Source: Planctomycetaceae bacterium (GTDB lineage: Bacteria > Planctomycetota > Planctomycetia > Pirellulales > Pirellulaceae). Taken from it: a stretch of DNA of 9,592 nt. Both the position numbers and the translations under genes were made by a program. The DNA is taken from NCBI GenBank assembly GCA_002708345.1, contig PANG01000058.1:1-9592 (forward strand), given 5' to 3'. The notes beneath the pieces are model-generated. The model saw only the letters and a list, made by a program, of their open reading frames with translations, was not told the DNA's origin and ran no database searches. This document shows positions 1-8,200 of this stretch, in pieces; the stretch's first letter is position 1, and the number at the start of each line of letters is the position of its first letter.

Positions 1-367
<367 letters not shown>

Positions 368-455
368 TTTAAGCTTGCTGTCCCGAAACCAAGTTGGCTT
401 CGAGCCAGTTTGTTAGCCAAATTCAGGTTTACCTGAGAATCCAACTTGGACATAT

Positions 456-480
456 GTGACAATGACACGGGTCATTGCAC
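456..480 (-). repeat. Compact hairpin in the rRNA leader
   Basis: CAATGAC (460-466) and GTCATTG (471-477) form a perfect 7-bp stem around a 4-nt loop. GTG (456-458) pairs with CAC (478-480) if A459 bulges, extending it to 10 bp. No T-run follows in either direction, so it is read as leader RNA structure rather than as a terminator. Confidence 0.6.
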
Positions 481-491
481 GACCAAGCCAG

Positions 492-527
492 AATCTTTTT
501 TTGCACGATCTCAGCAAAAAAAGGATT
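492..527 (-). repeat. A/T-rich inverted repeat in the rRNA leader
   Basis: The nine bases 496-504 (seven T then GC) are the perfect reverse complement of 514-522 (GC then seven A), with a 9-nt loop. Outside them AATC (492-495) pairs with G523 and ATT (525-527) if G524 bulges out, making a 13-bp stem. No T-run follows on the minus strand and no gene ends upstream on the plus strand, so it does not look like an ordinary intrinsic terminator. It may be a leader structural element or a DNA-level (curvature or protein-binding) feature. Confidence 0.6.
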
Positions 528-551
528 GACGTTGTAAAGGTCACTATGAAT

Positions 552-563
552 TGTCAAAGATCA
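552..563 (-). promoter_or_regulatory. boxA antitermination element of the rRNA leader
   Basis: The minus strand reads TGATCTTTGACA, against TGCTCTTTAACA in E. coli rrn boxA: 10 of 12 bases agree. The similarity continues into the flank (ATTCAT here, ATTTAT in E. coli), giving 15 of 18 over 546-563. boxA RNA is bound by NusB-S10 to make rRNA transcription resistant to Rho. It lies about 27-40 nt after the predicted start and about 185 nt before the mature 16S end. Confidence 0.75.
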
Positions 564-566
564 GTA

Positions 567-589
567 CTGCTCCACAAAGTGTGATGCAG
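567..589 (-). promoter_or_regulatory. boxB-like hairpin of the rRNA antitermination region
   Basis: On the minus strand the sequence forms CTGC-at-CACA-ctt-TGTG-ga-GCAG: two 4-bp stems separated by a 2x2 internal loop, closed by a 3-nt loop. It sits 3 nt before boxA and at the very start of the predicted transcript. In E. coli rrn leaders a boxB hairpin precedes boxA in the same way. The stem is short, so position supports it more than stability does. Confidence 0.5.
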
Positions 590-596
590 ATCCACC

Positions 597-624
597 ATCA
601 TAGCGAAAGTAGTTTGAGCGTCAA
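597..624 (-). promoter_or_regulatory. Sigma70-like promoter of the 16S rRNA gene
   Basis: Read on the minus strand, a -35 box TTGACG (619-624, 5 of 6 to consensus) is followed after 16 bp by a -10 box TATGAT (597-602, 5 of 6). This would start transcription near 589-591, immediately before a boxB-like hairpin and boxA, the order expected of an rRNA leader. The region just upstream of the -35 box (about 639-658) contains A/T runs that could act as an UP element. This placement is preferred over a second candidate nearer the gene because the TTGACA of that candidate lies inside boxA. Confidence 0.75.
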
Positions 625-629
625 CAGCC

Positions 630-645
630 GGAAAACCTGTTTTCC
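630..645. promoter_or_regulatory. Short palindrome just upstream of the 16S promoter
   Basis: GGAAAAC-ct-GTTTTCC is a 7-bp dyad with a 2-bp centre, ending 5 bp upstream of the 16S -35 box (619-624). Its position fits an activator or repressor site, or part of an UP-like region. The dyad is visible; any function is inference. It also lies about 100 bp before the divergent promoter candidate of the chorismate mutase gene. Confidence 0.35.
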
Positions 646-663
646 CCACAAAAATAGATGCCC

Positions 664-705
664 TCTTCAGGCCCCATTCACGATCCTGTTGGCATACCCT
701 GAAGA
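664..705. repeat. 8-bp inverted repeat with 26-bp spacer
   Basis: TCTTCAGG (664-671) and CCTGAAGA (698-705) are exact reverse complements in the spacer between the 16S promoter and the chorismate mutase gene. An 8-bp match at this range can arise by chance in a region of this size, so it is recorded only as a candidate regulatory pair. Nothing else recognisable was seen in 646-743. Confidence 0.25.
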
Positions 706-743
706 CCTTACCACCGGGAGTCCCTAGAACGCCTGCCGCCATA

Positions 744-752
744 TGCTAGGAT
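744..752 (+). promoter_or_regulatory. Candidate extended -10 element for the chorismate mutase gene
   Basis: TGCTAGGAT matches the extended -10 pattern TGnTATAAT with two mismatches in the hexamer. The best -35 at normal spacing (TAGAAC, 725-730) is poor, which an extended -10 can tolerate. It would start transcription near 759, leaving an untranslated leader of about 60 nt. This is the best candidate in the spacer but remains weak. Confidence 0.3.
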
Positions 753-821
753 GACGCGAGAGGCAGTTGCTGTAGGATTTGAAGTGTTTTCCAGCGTTTT
801 CTATCCCCAAGGATCTGACCC

Positions 822-1250
822 ATGCCGTGTCGAGGTGTTCGTGGTGCTACCACCGCCGATTCGAATTCGCGCGATGATATCCTCACCGCGACACGACAAC
901 TATTGGCCCTGATGATCCACATCAATGAGATTTCACCTGGCGATGTGGCCAGTGCAATTTTCAGTACGACCGAGGGCCTCGACGCTGAATTTCCGGCTCT
1001 GGCTGCCCGGCAGCTTGGTTGGCTCGATGTGCCGCTGATCTGTACGCACGAGATCAATGTCCCTGGAAGCCTGGTTCGCTGCGTGCGAATCCTGCTTCAC
1101 TGGAACACCGACAAGCAACAGGATGAAATCACGCACGTCTATACTAAGGAAGCGAGCAGGCTGCGACCGGATCTCTCGGAACTGCCGCCGGTCGACCTGG
1201 AAGAACTAGATCGCTGGATTGCTGAACAAACCAGTCAGTTTGAAGACTAG
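822..1250 (+). CDS. aroH: Chorismate mutase, AroH type (EC 5.4.99.5)
   Basis: Cytoplasmic enzyme that rearranges chorismate to prephenate, the first step towards phenylalanine and tyrosine. At 142 aa it is slightly longer than Bacillus subtilis AroH (127 aa); the extra length is a C-terminal tail rich in acidic residues (about 118-142). The protein aligns along its length: an RGVRGATT opening, a [11 protein letters not shown] segment, [10 protein letters not shown], and [14 protein letters not shown]. Residues matching the known B. subtilis active site are present: R7, F57, R63, C74, E77, R89, Y107 and R115 (shifted by one after a one-residue deletion near residue 66). The family forms trimers with active sites between subunits. 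The start at ATG 822 is supported by AAGGAT at 809-814 and by the R7 alignment. It is transcribed away from the 16S gene and has no co-oriented partner closer than 120 bp. No effector domain is visible, so it appears monofunctional. Confidence 0.94.
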   Translation: MPCRGVRGATTADSNSRDDILTATRQLLALMIHINEISPGDVASAIFSTTEGLDAEFPALAARQLGWLDVPLICTHEINVPGSLVRCVRILLHWNTDKQQDEITHVYTKEASRLRPDLSELPPVDLEELDRWIAEQTSQFED

Positions 1251-1370
1251 GGGGAGTAACAGGAAGTTTGTTGACGGTCACGAGTGGTTGGCTGTCGATG
1301 CCCATTTTATTGACTGGCGCGGTAAGATGAGTGGAGTAATCTCTTTACTGGATCCGATGGAAGGCTACTG
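1251..1370 (+). other. Intergenic region upstream of the three-gene operon
   Basis: This 120-bp gap should hold the operon promoter, since the downstream genes are packed tightly. No clear terminator follows the chorismate mutase stop. TTGACG (1271-1276) and TTGACT (1310-1315) look like -35 boxes. The first has no credible -10; the second has AGTAAT (1335-1340) at an overlong 19-bp spacing. A small dyad, AGTAA / TTACT (1335-1339 and 1345-1349), overlaps that point. GGAAGG at 1359-1364 is the ribosome binding site of the next gene. Read-through from the chorismate mutase gene cannot be excluded. Confidence 0.35.
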
Positions 1371-3842
1371 ATGCAGGTCCCCTTCAAAACGATTGCAATA
1401 TTGCTGCTGGCCGGGTTGTTGTTCCCCTGTCAGGCAGCAGCTGAGGATGATGAAGGGGTTCGATTTTTCGAGACCCGTGTCCGGCCCTTGCTTGCCAAGC
1501 ACTGCTACGAGTGCCATGGCGAGGAAAAACAGGAATCGGACCTTCGCCTGGACTCTTTCCAGGAACTGCTTCGTGGTGGGGCAACCGCTCCGGCAGTGGT
1601 TCCCGGCGAGCCTGATGAGAGTCTCCTGATACACGCGGTTGACTACGAGGATCCCGAGCTTCAGATGCCACCGGACGGGCGGCTGACGGACCGGGAGATA
1701 GCGGACCTTACCGAGTGGGTCAAACAGGGGGCTCCCCACCCGGACGCTGGCTCGGAACCGGCGGTCAAGCCCCGGCGTGGAGAGATTGACTGGGATTCGG
1801 CCCGCAGCTTCTGGGCCTTCCAGCCCCTGGGCGATGGAGCACTTCCGGTGGTCAGGAATCGCCGCTGGCCCACGTCCTCGATCGATTTCTTTGTTCTCCA
1901 GGCGCTGGAACGCCAGGGACTTAAACCGGCACCCCCGGCAGACCGACGCACACTTCTGCGTCGTGCCACGCTGGACCTGACCGGCCTGCCACCGCGACCG
2001 GACCAGATCGAAGCATTCATGGCCGATGACGCGCCCGATGCCTATCAGCAGCTGGTGGAACGACTGCTTGCCTCTCCCCAGTACGGGGAACGGTGGGGGA
2101 GATTCTGGCTCGATGTGGCCCGCTACTCGGATTCCAACGGGCTGGACGAGAACATCGCCCATGGGAATGCCTGGCGGTATCGTGACTACGTGATCGCGGC
2201 TTTCAACGGTGATAAGCCCTACGATCGATTCCTCCGGGAACAGCTCGCCGGAGACCTGATGGAGGCCGACGACCATGCGACAAGAGTGGCTTTGAACACC
2301 GCCACCGGATTCCTCTCGCTTGGACCCAAGGTGCTGGCCGAGCAGGACGTGGTGAAGATGGAGATGGATATTATCGATGAGCAGATCGATACCATCGGCA
2401 GGTCCCTGATGGGAATGACGCTTGGTTGTGCTCGCTGCCACGATCACAAGTTTGATCCGCTTTCGACGCGAGATTACTATGCCCTGGCCGGGGTTTTTAA
2501 GAGTACCCGGACGATGGAGTCCTTTAAGACGATTGCTCGCTGGAATGAGAATTCCATTGCCACGGCAGATCAGCAGCAGTCCTTTGATCAGCACAAGCAG
2601 AGAATCGAGGCGGCCCGGAAAACGGTGGAGCAGACGACCAGTACTGCCAACAAGCAGCTCCTTGAGCAACTGGGAAAGGATGCCACGTTGCCGGAGAAGC
2701 CCGAGGAAAAGTACCCGGAAGAGACGAGGAAGAAGCTGGCCACCGAGCGGGAGGCTCTCAAGCAACTGGAAGGGTCTCTTCCCTCGCTGCCGACCGCGAT
2801 GGGCGTTGTGGATCAGGAGGTGACGGACCTGGCTGTTCATGTTCGTGGTTCCCACCTGAGCCTGGCGGAGATCGTAAAGCGGCGCGTGCCGGAATTGCTT
2901 TCCCATGTTGGAAGCCCCCAGTTCAGCAGCCAGCACAGTGGCCGCCTGGAACTAGCGGATTGGCTTACTCACCCGGATCATCCACTCACCAGCCGGGTGA
3001 TTGTTAACCGAATCTGGCGTTGGCATTTTGGTCGGGGGATTGTCAGTTCTACGGACAACTTCGGAAAACTTGGGGCCAGCCCGACTCATCCTGAATTGCT
3101 GGATCATCTTGCCAGCGGCCTGATCCAGCGAGGCTGGTCTATCAAGCAGGTGCATCGCTGGATCATGCTCTCCAGTACTTACCGCATGGGCAGCCGTTTT
3201 GACGGTCGTTCGGCGCGATTGGATCCGGCCAACGAGTGGCTCTGGCGATTCCCCCTGCGGCGACTGGAAGCCGAGGCCGTGCGGGATTCCCTGCTGGCGG
3301 TCAGCGGCCTTTTGGACCTGGGCATGGGAGGTTCGATGCTGCATGTCGGCAACCGCGAGTTCTTCTTCGATCATACCTCGATCGACAAGACAAAATACGA
3401 TTCCACGCGACGCAGCATTTACCTGCCCGTTGTCCGGAACCATCTTTTTGATCTCTTCTCGCTGTTTGACTACGCCGATGCGAGCATGATGAACGGGAAC
3501 CGTAATACCTCCACGATTGCCCCGCAGGCATTGTTCCTGATGAACAGCGACTTGATCGAGCAGGTTACCCAGGCCCTGGCAAAGCAGGTACTTGCCAGTG
3601 GATCAATGGAGGATTCGCCGGGAGAACTCCTGGCGGATCGCCTCGAGCAACTTTACATGGTCACCCTGGGACGGTCGCCAGGCGATGACGAGTCAAGGCG
3701 AGCCGAGCAGTTCCTGGCGAGATTCCTGGAGCAGCCGGTTACCGGGAGTGGCCAGGTGGATCAGCAGGAGACGGAACGGCTGGCCTGGAAGGCCCTCTGC
3801 CAGGTCGTGCTGGCAAGTAACGAGTTTATTTATGTTCGCTAA
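1371..3842 (+). CDS. Secreted PSCyt1/DUF1549/DUF1553 (PSD1) planctomycete cytochrome-type protein
   Basis: Exported protein of unknown biochemical role, a hallmark planctomycete family. The 823 aa are a usual length. Order of parts: signal peptide (about 1-24, hydrophobic core IAILLLAGLLFP, cleavage near QAAA/EDD); a cytochrome-like PSCyt1 domain (about 40-103) with the haem motif C45-Y-E-C48-H49 and a candidate axial Met99 in LQMPPDG; DUF1549 (about 168-382), which holds a second CxxCH, C353-A-R-C356-H357, in the family signature CARCHDHKFDP; a polar, probably coiled-coil linker (about 400-470); and DUF1553 (about 522-780), with ADWLTHPDHPLTSRVIVNRIW and IAPQALFLMNS. ATG 1371 has GGAAGG 6 nt upstream and places the signal peptide correctly. 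The DUF1501 gene follows after 16 bp, the usual pairing. Haem attachment would require a cytochrome c maturation system; the second CxxCH is conserved in DUF1549 but need not bind haem. The substrate is unknown. Confidence 0.96.
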   Translation: MQVPFKTIAILLLAGLLFPCQAAAEDDEGVRFFETRVRPLLAKHCYECHGEEKQESDLRLDSFQELLRGGATAPAVVPGEPDESLLIHAVDYEDPELQMPPDGRLTDREIADLTEWVKQGAPHPDAGSEPAVKPRRGEIDWDSARSFWAFQPLGDGALPVVRNRRWPTSSIDFFVLQALERQGLKPAPPADRRTLLRRATLDLTGLPPRPDQIEAFMADDAPDAYQQLVERLLASPQYGERWGRFWLDVARYSDSNGLDENIAHGNAWRYRDYVIAAFNGDKPYDRFLREQLAGDLMEADDHATRVALNTATGFLSLGPKVLAEQDVVKMEMDIIDEQIDTIGRSLMGMTLGCARCHDHKFDPLSTRDYYALAGVFKSTRTMESFKTIARWNENSIATADQQQSFDQHKQRIEAARKTVEQTTSTANKQLLEQLGKDATLPEKPEEKYPEETRKKLATEREALKQLEGSLPSLPTAMGVVDQEVTDLAVHVRGSHLSLAEIVKRRVPELLSHVGSPQFSSQHSGRLELADWLTHPDHPLTSRVIVNRIWRWHFGRGIVSSTDNFGKLGASPTHPELLDHLASGLIQRGWSIKQVHRWIMLSSTYRMGSRFDGRSARLDPANEWLWRFPLRRLEAEAVRDSLLAVSGLLDLGMGGSMLHVGNREFFFDHTSIDKTKYDSTRRSIYLPVVRNHLFDLFSLFDYADASMMNGNRNTSTIAPQALFLMNSDLIEQVTQALAKQVLASGSMEDSPGELLADRLEQLYMVTLGRSPGDDESRRAEQFLARFLEQPVTGSGQVDQQETERLAWKALCQVVLASNEFIYVR

Positions 3843-3858
3843 AGTGGTAGGTCATCCC

Positions 3859-5298
3859 ATGCAAACGGACAAACTAGAACATCCTCTGCTGCCGGTTCTT
3901 TCCCGCCGCCGCATGCTCAAGCAGTCGGCGATCGGTTTTGGGCACCTGGCCCTGACGGCCTTGCTTGCCGACCAGTCGCGGGCATTCCCGGTGGATCCCG
4001 AACATCCACTCGCCCCCCGTGATCCTCACTTCCCTGCCCGGGCAAAGCGGGTGATTTTCCTCTTCATGAAAGGGGGGCCGTCGCATCTTGATACATTCGA
4101 TTACAAGCCCAAGCTGCAGGCTGACGACGGCAAGGAACTCCCCTTTGAAAAACCACGAGTGCAGTTTTCCGATACCGGGAAGCTTCTCAAGTCCCCCTGG
4201 AAATTCAAACCGTATGGAAAGACCGGCATGCTCGTCAGTGAGCTGTTTCCCCATGTTGCCGAGTGTGTCGACGATATCTGTTTCCTGCACTCGGTGCATG
4301 GCACCAATGCTGCCCATGGCGGCGCCCTCTTGAAATTGCACACGGGCAGCGATAACTTCGTCCGGCCCAGCATGGGGGCCTGGATCAACTATGGCCTGGG
4401 AACAGAAAACCAGGACCTGCCCGGGTTTCTCACGATTTGTCCAACCCTTGCCCACGGGGGTGTGAAAAACTGGGGCTCTGCCTTCCTCCCGGCCCATTAC
4501 CAGGGAACGCCACTGGGAGTTGCCAGTCTTCCATCGACCGAGGCCCGGGTGAAGTACGCGACAAACCGCTGGCTCCGTCGTAACCAGCAACGACTCCAGT
4601 TGGATTTGCTCTCGGCGATGAACAGGGACCACCTGCAGCTAACTGGTCCGGCAGAGGAACTGGAAGCACGGATCAACAGCTTTGAACTTGCCTTTCGCAT
4701 GCAAGCTGCCATGCCGGCAGTAGAAGATATCTCGGAGGAATCTGCCGAGACCCTCTCGCTTTATGGGCTTGACGAGAAGATGACAGAAGACTTTGGCCGC
4801 CAGTGCCTGCTGGCGCGTCGCTTTGCCGAGCAGGGGGTCCGCTTTATCCAGGTCACGCACAGTGATTCCAAGGTGCAGTGGGACCAGCACAGTGATTTGA
4901 AAGCGGGGCACGAAAAGAACGCGCTGGAGGTCGACAAGCCGATTGCCGGGCTGTTAAAGGATCTGAAACAACGGGGCATGCTTGAAGATACGCTGGTGAT
5001 GTGGAGTGGGGAGTTTGGCCGCACTCCCACGGTACAGGGAACCAATGGCCGTGACCACAATCCAGAGGGTTTCACTGTCTGGATGGCCGGGGGGGGAGTC
5101 AAACCGGGTTTTCGCTACGGTGCAACTGACGAATATGGTTATTTCGCCGTGGAGAACAAGATGGACGTGCATGACCTGCATGCCACGCTCCTGCACCTTG
5201 TCGGACTGGATCACGAGCAACTCACCTACCATTACGCGGGTCGTGATTTCCGGCTAACCGACGTTTCTGGAAATGTCCACCAGGAGATCCTGGCATGA
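3859..5298 (+). CDS. Tat-exported DUF1501 protein (alkaline phosphatase/sulfatase-like fold)
   Basis: 479-aa exported protein of the DUF1501 family, which is related to the alkaline phosphatase/sulfatase superfamily; its own reaction is not established. The N-terminus has a twin-arginine motif, S15-R-R-R-M-L-K21, followed by a weakly hydrophobic stretch to about residue 42, so it is probably exported folded, with bound metal. Recognisable blocks: FLFMKGGPSHLDTFDYKP (67-84, with D78 and D81), AAHGGALLKLHTG (151-163), MWSGEFGRTP (381-390, E385), GTNGRDHNPEGF (394-405, D399 and H400) and DVHDLHATLLHLVGLDH (436-452). These D/E/H residues are candidates for metal or phosphate contacts by superfamily analogy. 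The frame is open back to an ATG at 3592, but that start lies 250 bp inside the previous gene. ATG 3859 has GGTAGG (3846-3851) upstream and puts the Tat motif at the right distance. The stop overlaps the next start as ATGA. Confidence 0.95.
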   Translation: MQTDKLEHPLLPVLSRRRMLKQSAIGFGHLALTALLADQSRAFPVDPEHPLAPRDPHFPARAKRVIFLFMKGGPSHLDTFDYKPKLQADDGKELPFEKPRVQFSDTGKLLKSPWKFKPYGKTGMLVSELFPHVAECVDDICFLHSVHGTNAAHGGALLKLHTGSDNFVRPSMGAWINYGLGTENQDLPGFLTICPTLAHGGVKNWGSAFLPAHYQGTPLGVASLPSTEARVKYATNRWLRRNQQRLQLDLLSAMNRDHLQLTGPAEELEARINSFELAFRMQAAMPAVEDISEESAETLSLYGLDEKMTEDFGRQCLLARRFAEQGVRFIQVTHSDSKVQWDQHSDLKAGHEKNALEVDKPIAGLLKDLKQRGMLEDTLVMWSGEFGRTPTVQGTNGRDHNPEGFTVWMAGGGVKPGFRYGATDEYGYFAVENKMDVHDLHATLLHLVGLDHEQLTYHYAGRDFRLTDVSGNVHQEILA

Positions 5299-8200
5299 GC
5301 TGTCTCCGGGCACTTCGCGCCGATCCTCCCGGGGGCGCAGCCAGAAGAGCGATTGTGCTGGCAGCCGTGCTTGTTCTGTTGCCCGCTGGCAGGCCCGCTT
5401 CTGCCCAGGCACCGGTGGAGTTTGCTTCCCTTGTCCAGCAGCTTGGGGATCCGGGCTATGCACAAAGGGCTGAGGCAGCCGAACAGTTATTGTCCTCTGG
5501 CAGGGCAGCCCAGGAGGCCGTCCAGACAGGCCTCCAGGACACCGATCCCCAGGTGCGGCGCAGTTGCCGGCGCCTGCTGGCCGAGATCTCAGTAGCCATC
5601 ATGCGGGAGCGACTCCAGGGTGACCAGCCAGGTGAGCTTCCTGGTATCGAGGTGCTCAGCACGCTGCCGGGCTGGGAACGATTTGCCGAGGTGGTGGGGA
5701 GTGATCGGCCATCCCGTCAGCTTTTCCTGGAGATGCACCAGCAGGAACCGGCCCTGTTTGCTGCCCTTGAGGACGGCGTGGAAGCAGCGGCAGATGCTAT
5801 CGAGACACGTTTTTTCCAGGTCCACGCCCGGACTTACTCGCAGATGACCACGCAGCGGAAGATTCCCAGCCTGGGGACGATGGCGGCCCTTGTATTTGTC
5901 GGTTCTGACTCCCGCCTGGAAGTTCCCAGGGAAGTGCTTGACCATTATTCCTGGTACAGCCTGCTCCAGCAAAACACCATGCGCCAGGCACTCACCGCGG
6001 GTTCGCAGCAGGCTTCGGCTCGTGCCATCCTGGGACTCTGGATCGCCATGCCAAGTGGAGCCAATATTGCCTACAACAAGCTGCGGATGGGTATTCGTTA
6101 TCCTGTCCCGGAAGCACTCGACCTGGCACTGGTCGTGGTTGGGCAGGAGGGTCTTAACAATGGCAGTCTTTACGGTTTTGCCATGCAGACTATCGGGATC
6201 CTCGGTGGCCGTTCTTACAGCCGCATGGTCGCCTCGATGCTCGATGATGAGACCGTCGTCTCTCGGCGTACGGTGATACAGAACAAAGAACGGATCACCA
6301 TCGAGATCCAGCTCCGCGACGTGGCCCTGGGATGGTTGATCTTCCTGACCGGTCAGGATCACGCCAGTTACTGGATGCCACAGGCAAAAAACTCTTTCCA
6401 GCGAATTCGCCAGAGTCCCACTTCCACGGTTTCCGTTTCCCTGATGAGTTACGACAAGCCTGGCCGCCGCGATGAGGCGATGGCCAAGTGGAAGCACTAC
6501 GTGGCCGAGCACCCCCTGCCGGATCCCCCGGCTGAACTTGCCTTGCAGTCGCCGAACAGTATCAAGCGTGGCCCCGGGCAGGCTGCCCTGGATGAAGTGA
6601 TCAAGCGGATCAAGGCTGCTGTCCCCCGTTCTATCAATCCCCCGGCAACGGGTACCGAGAAGAAGGAGCCGGCGGATCATGAGCAGGTTGCCGGGCCGGC
6701 CAGAAAACGCCTTCGCCCCAGGATCCTGCCTGGACTGGTTAACAAGATCAAGCCGCTTCCCGGCCAGCAGCCTGCCAATCCGATCACTATCCCCGGGCTC
6801 CCGGTTGCCGACCGTGATATGACTCGCCAGTTAATACTCGCACGCAAGGCAATTGAGCAGGATGAGCTTGCCGAGGCTGTCCTTCTGCTGGGACGACTCC
6901 TTACCGGCCAACAGGATTTCACCTTTCGCGAAAATCGCCTTCTGCCGGTCTCCCAGGGACTGAAGGCTGCAGTGGAACGCATGATTCGAGAACTCCCGGC
7001 ACGAGGTCGTGAACTCTATGAAAATAACTTCGGTGTCGAGGCGCAGAAGCAGCTGGATGCCGCGGTGAGTGAGGGGGGACTAGAGCAGCTGCTGGTCGTC
7101 TCGGGACGTTTTTTCCATACCCGTGCCGGTGCGGAGGCAACCTACCTGGCGGGGATCCAGCTACTGGAAGAGAGCCGGCCGCTGCAAGCTGCCATGTTGC
7201 TTGAGCGACTGGTGAATCGATCCTCTCACCGTGGCATGCTGGAACCGGACCTCACACTGCAGCTTTCCATTGGTTGGGCACGCTCTGGCCTGTTGAGCAG
7301 GGCCCGTCCCGCACTGGTCGAATTGCAACGCCTGGCACCCCGTCTCGAAATTCTTGTGAATGGTCGCCGGCAGCTCTTGTTTGAGGCAGGCCAGGATCCA
7401 CTCGGGCAACTCGCCAGTATTACCGGGCCGGTGGTCTCCTTGCTGGATGAGGAGGACTGGTTGCTCTACCGGGGGAACTGGCAACGCAACCAGCTTGTTG
7501 CCAGCGATGGCCCTTACCTCTCTGCCCGGCCACTGCTGGAAGTTTCCACGGTGCCGCTGATCCTTGAAGAGACGCGAAAGCTGGAGAAAAAATATCGCAG
7601 CGATTACCAGTCAGTCCTCCCCAGTCTCCAGCCGCTGGTCGTGGGTGACAAGATCCTGGTCCGTACCGCGACACACCTCACCGCGATGTCCGTGAGCGAT
7701 GGAAAGATGCTCTGGCAGGCCGAGTTTTTTGATGACCTCTACCGCCTGGCCGGGCGTTCACGGGACGAATGGGATGCGGCGGACCTGGAGATGATGCGAC
7801 GTGGGCTGGAGTTGAGACTCTGGAATAATCCGACCTACGGAACGATCAGTAGTGACGGGGAGCAGGTTTATGGTGTCGAGGGGCTTGGTTTTAGCGAGGT
7901 GTCGCTGGCCCAGCAACTGGTGGTTGCCCCCGATGGCTCTCGTCGACTCGACCCGGGAATGCTCAAAACCTACAACCATCTGGCTGCCTACAACGTCGAA
8001 TCGGGCAAGTTGCGATGGGAAGTGGGAGGAGCGGTTGATTCAGGAGCCATCCTGGAAGGGGTGTTTTTCCTGGGACCGCCGCTGCCGCTTGGAGAGCGGC
8101 TCTTCGTGATCGGACGGCGGGACGCCTATGTCTCCCTGATGGAGCTTGATGCCACCACGGGAAAACTGTTATGGGAGAAGATACTCGTTGTCCAGGAATC

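Larger units (their letters stand above)
368..590 (-). ncRNA. 16S rRNA leader (precursor 5' region)
   Basis: This stretch of about 223 nt lies between the predicted transcription start (about 590) and the mature 16S 5' end (about 367). It holds no convincing gene. It is richly foldable: a boxB-like hairpin (567-589), boxA (552-563), an A/T-rich stem (492-527), a compact hairpin (456-480), and a 9-bp pairing of 389-397 with 441-449 (CCAAGTTGG with CCAACTTGG) that encloses a small hairpin at 423-436 (TCAGGT / ACCTGA). A smaller alternative hairpin, TGGCT-tcg-AGCCA at 395-407, would compete with the 389-449 stem. Such leaders normally carry antitermination signals and take part in 16S folding and RNase processing. 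The exact processing sites are not identifiable without the trailer sequence, which lies outside the window. Confidence 0.75.

Noticed and set aside
456..527. Hairpins at 456-480 and 492-527 as intrinsic terminators
   Set aside because: Neither is followed by a T-run on the transcribed strand, and a terminator between an rRNA promoter and its gene would make no sense. On the plus strand no gene precedes them.
531..557. Alternative minus-strand promoter TTGACA (552-557) with TACAAC (531-536)
   Set aside because: The spacing is only 15 bp and the -10 box matches 4 of 6. The TTGACA is fully contained in the boxA match, and a better-spaced promoter lies upstream at 597-624. It could still serve as a weak second promoter.
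554..742. 62-codon open frame on the minus strand
   Set aside because: It runs across the 16S promoter, the boxB-like hairpin and boxA, and shows no recognisable protein features. The overlap with rRNA control signals makes a gene unlikely.
1365..2936. 523-codon open frame antisense to the PSCyt/DUF1553 gene
   Set aside because: The plus-strand frame has clear domains along this whole stretch. The antisense product is rich in Arg, Gly, Leu and His without domain character, as expected for the reverse of GC-rich coding sequence.
3592..3858. Longer N-terminus for the DUF1501 protein starting at 3592
   Set aside because: It would overlap the upstream gene by about 250 bp, would bury the Tat signal 100 residues inside the protein, and encodes a low-complexity Arg/Ser/Trp-rich stretch typical of a shifted frame.
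5589..6680. 363-codon open frame antisense to the propeller gene
   Set aside because: The plus-strand frame is open through this region, continues for over 1400 codons and has signal peptide, HEAT-like and propeller features. The antisense frame shows none and has no ribosome binding context.
6678..6830. Possible separate gene start at ATG 6678, after GGAG, in the region linking the two halves of the large protein
   Set aside because: That frame meets a stop codon after about 50 codons, whereas the main frame stays open. The linker therefore belongs to one continuous protein.
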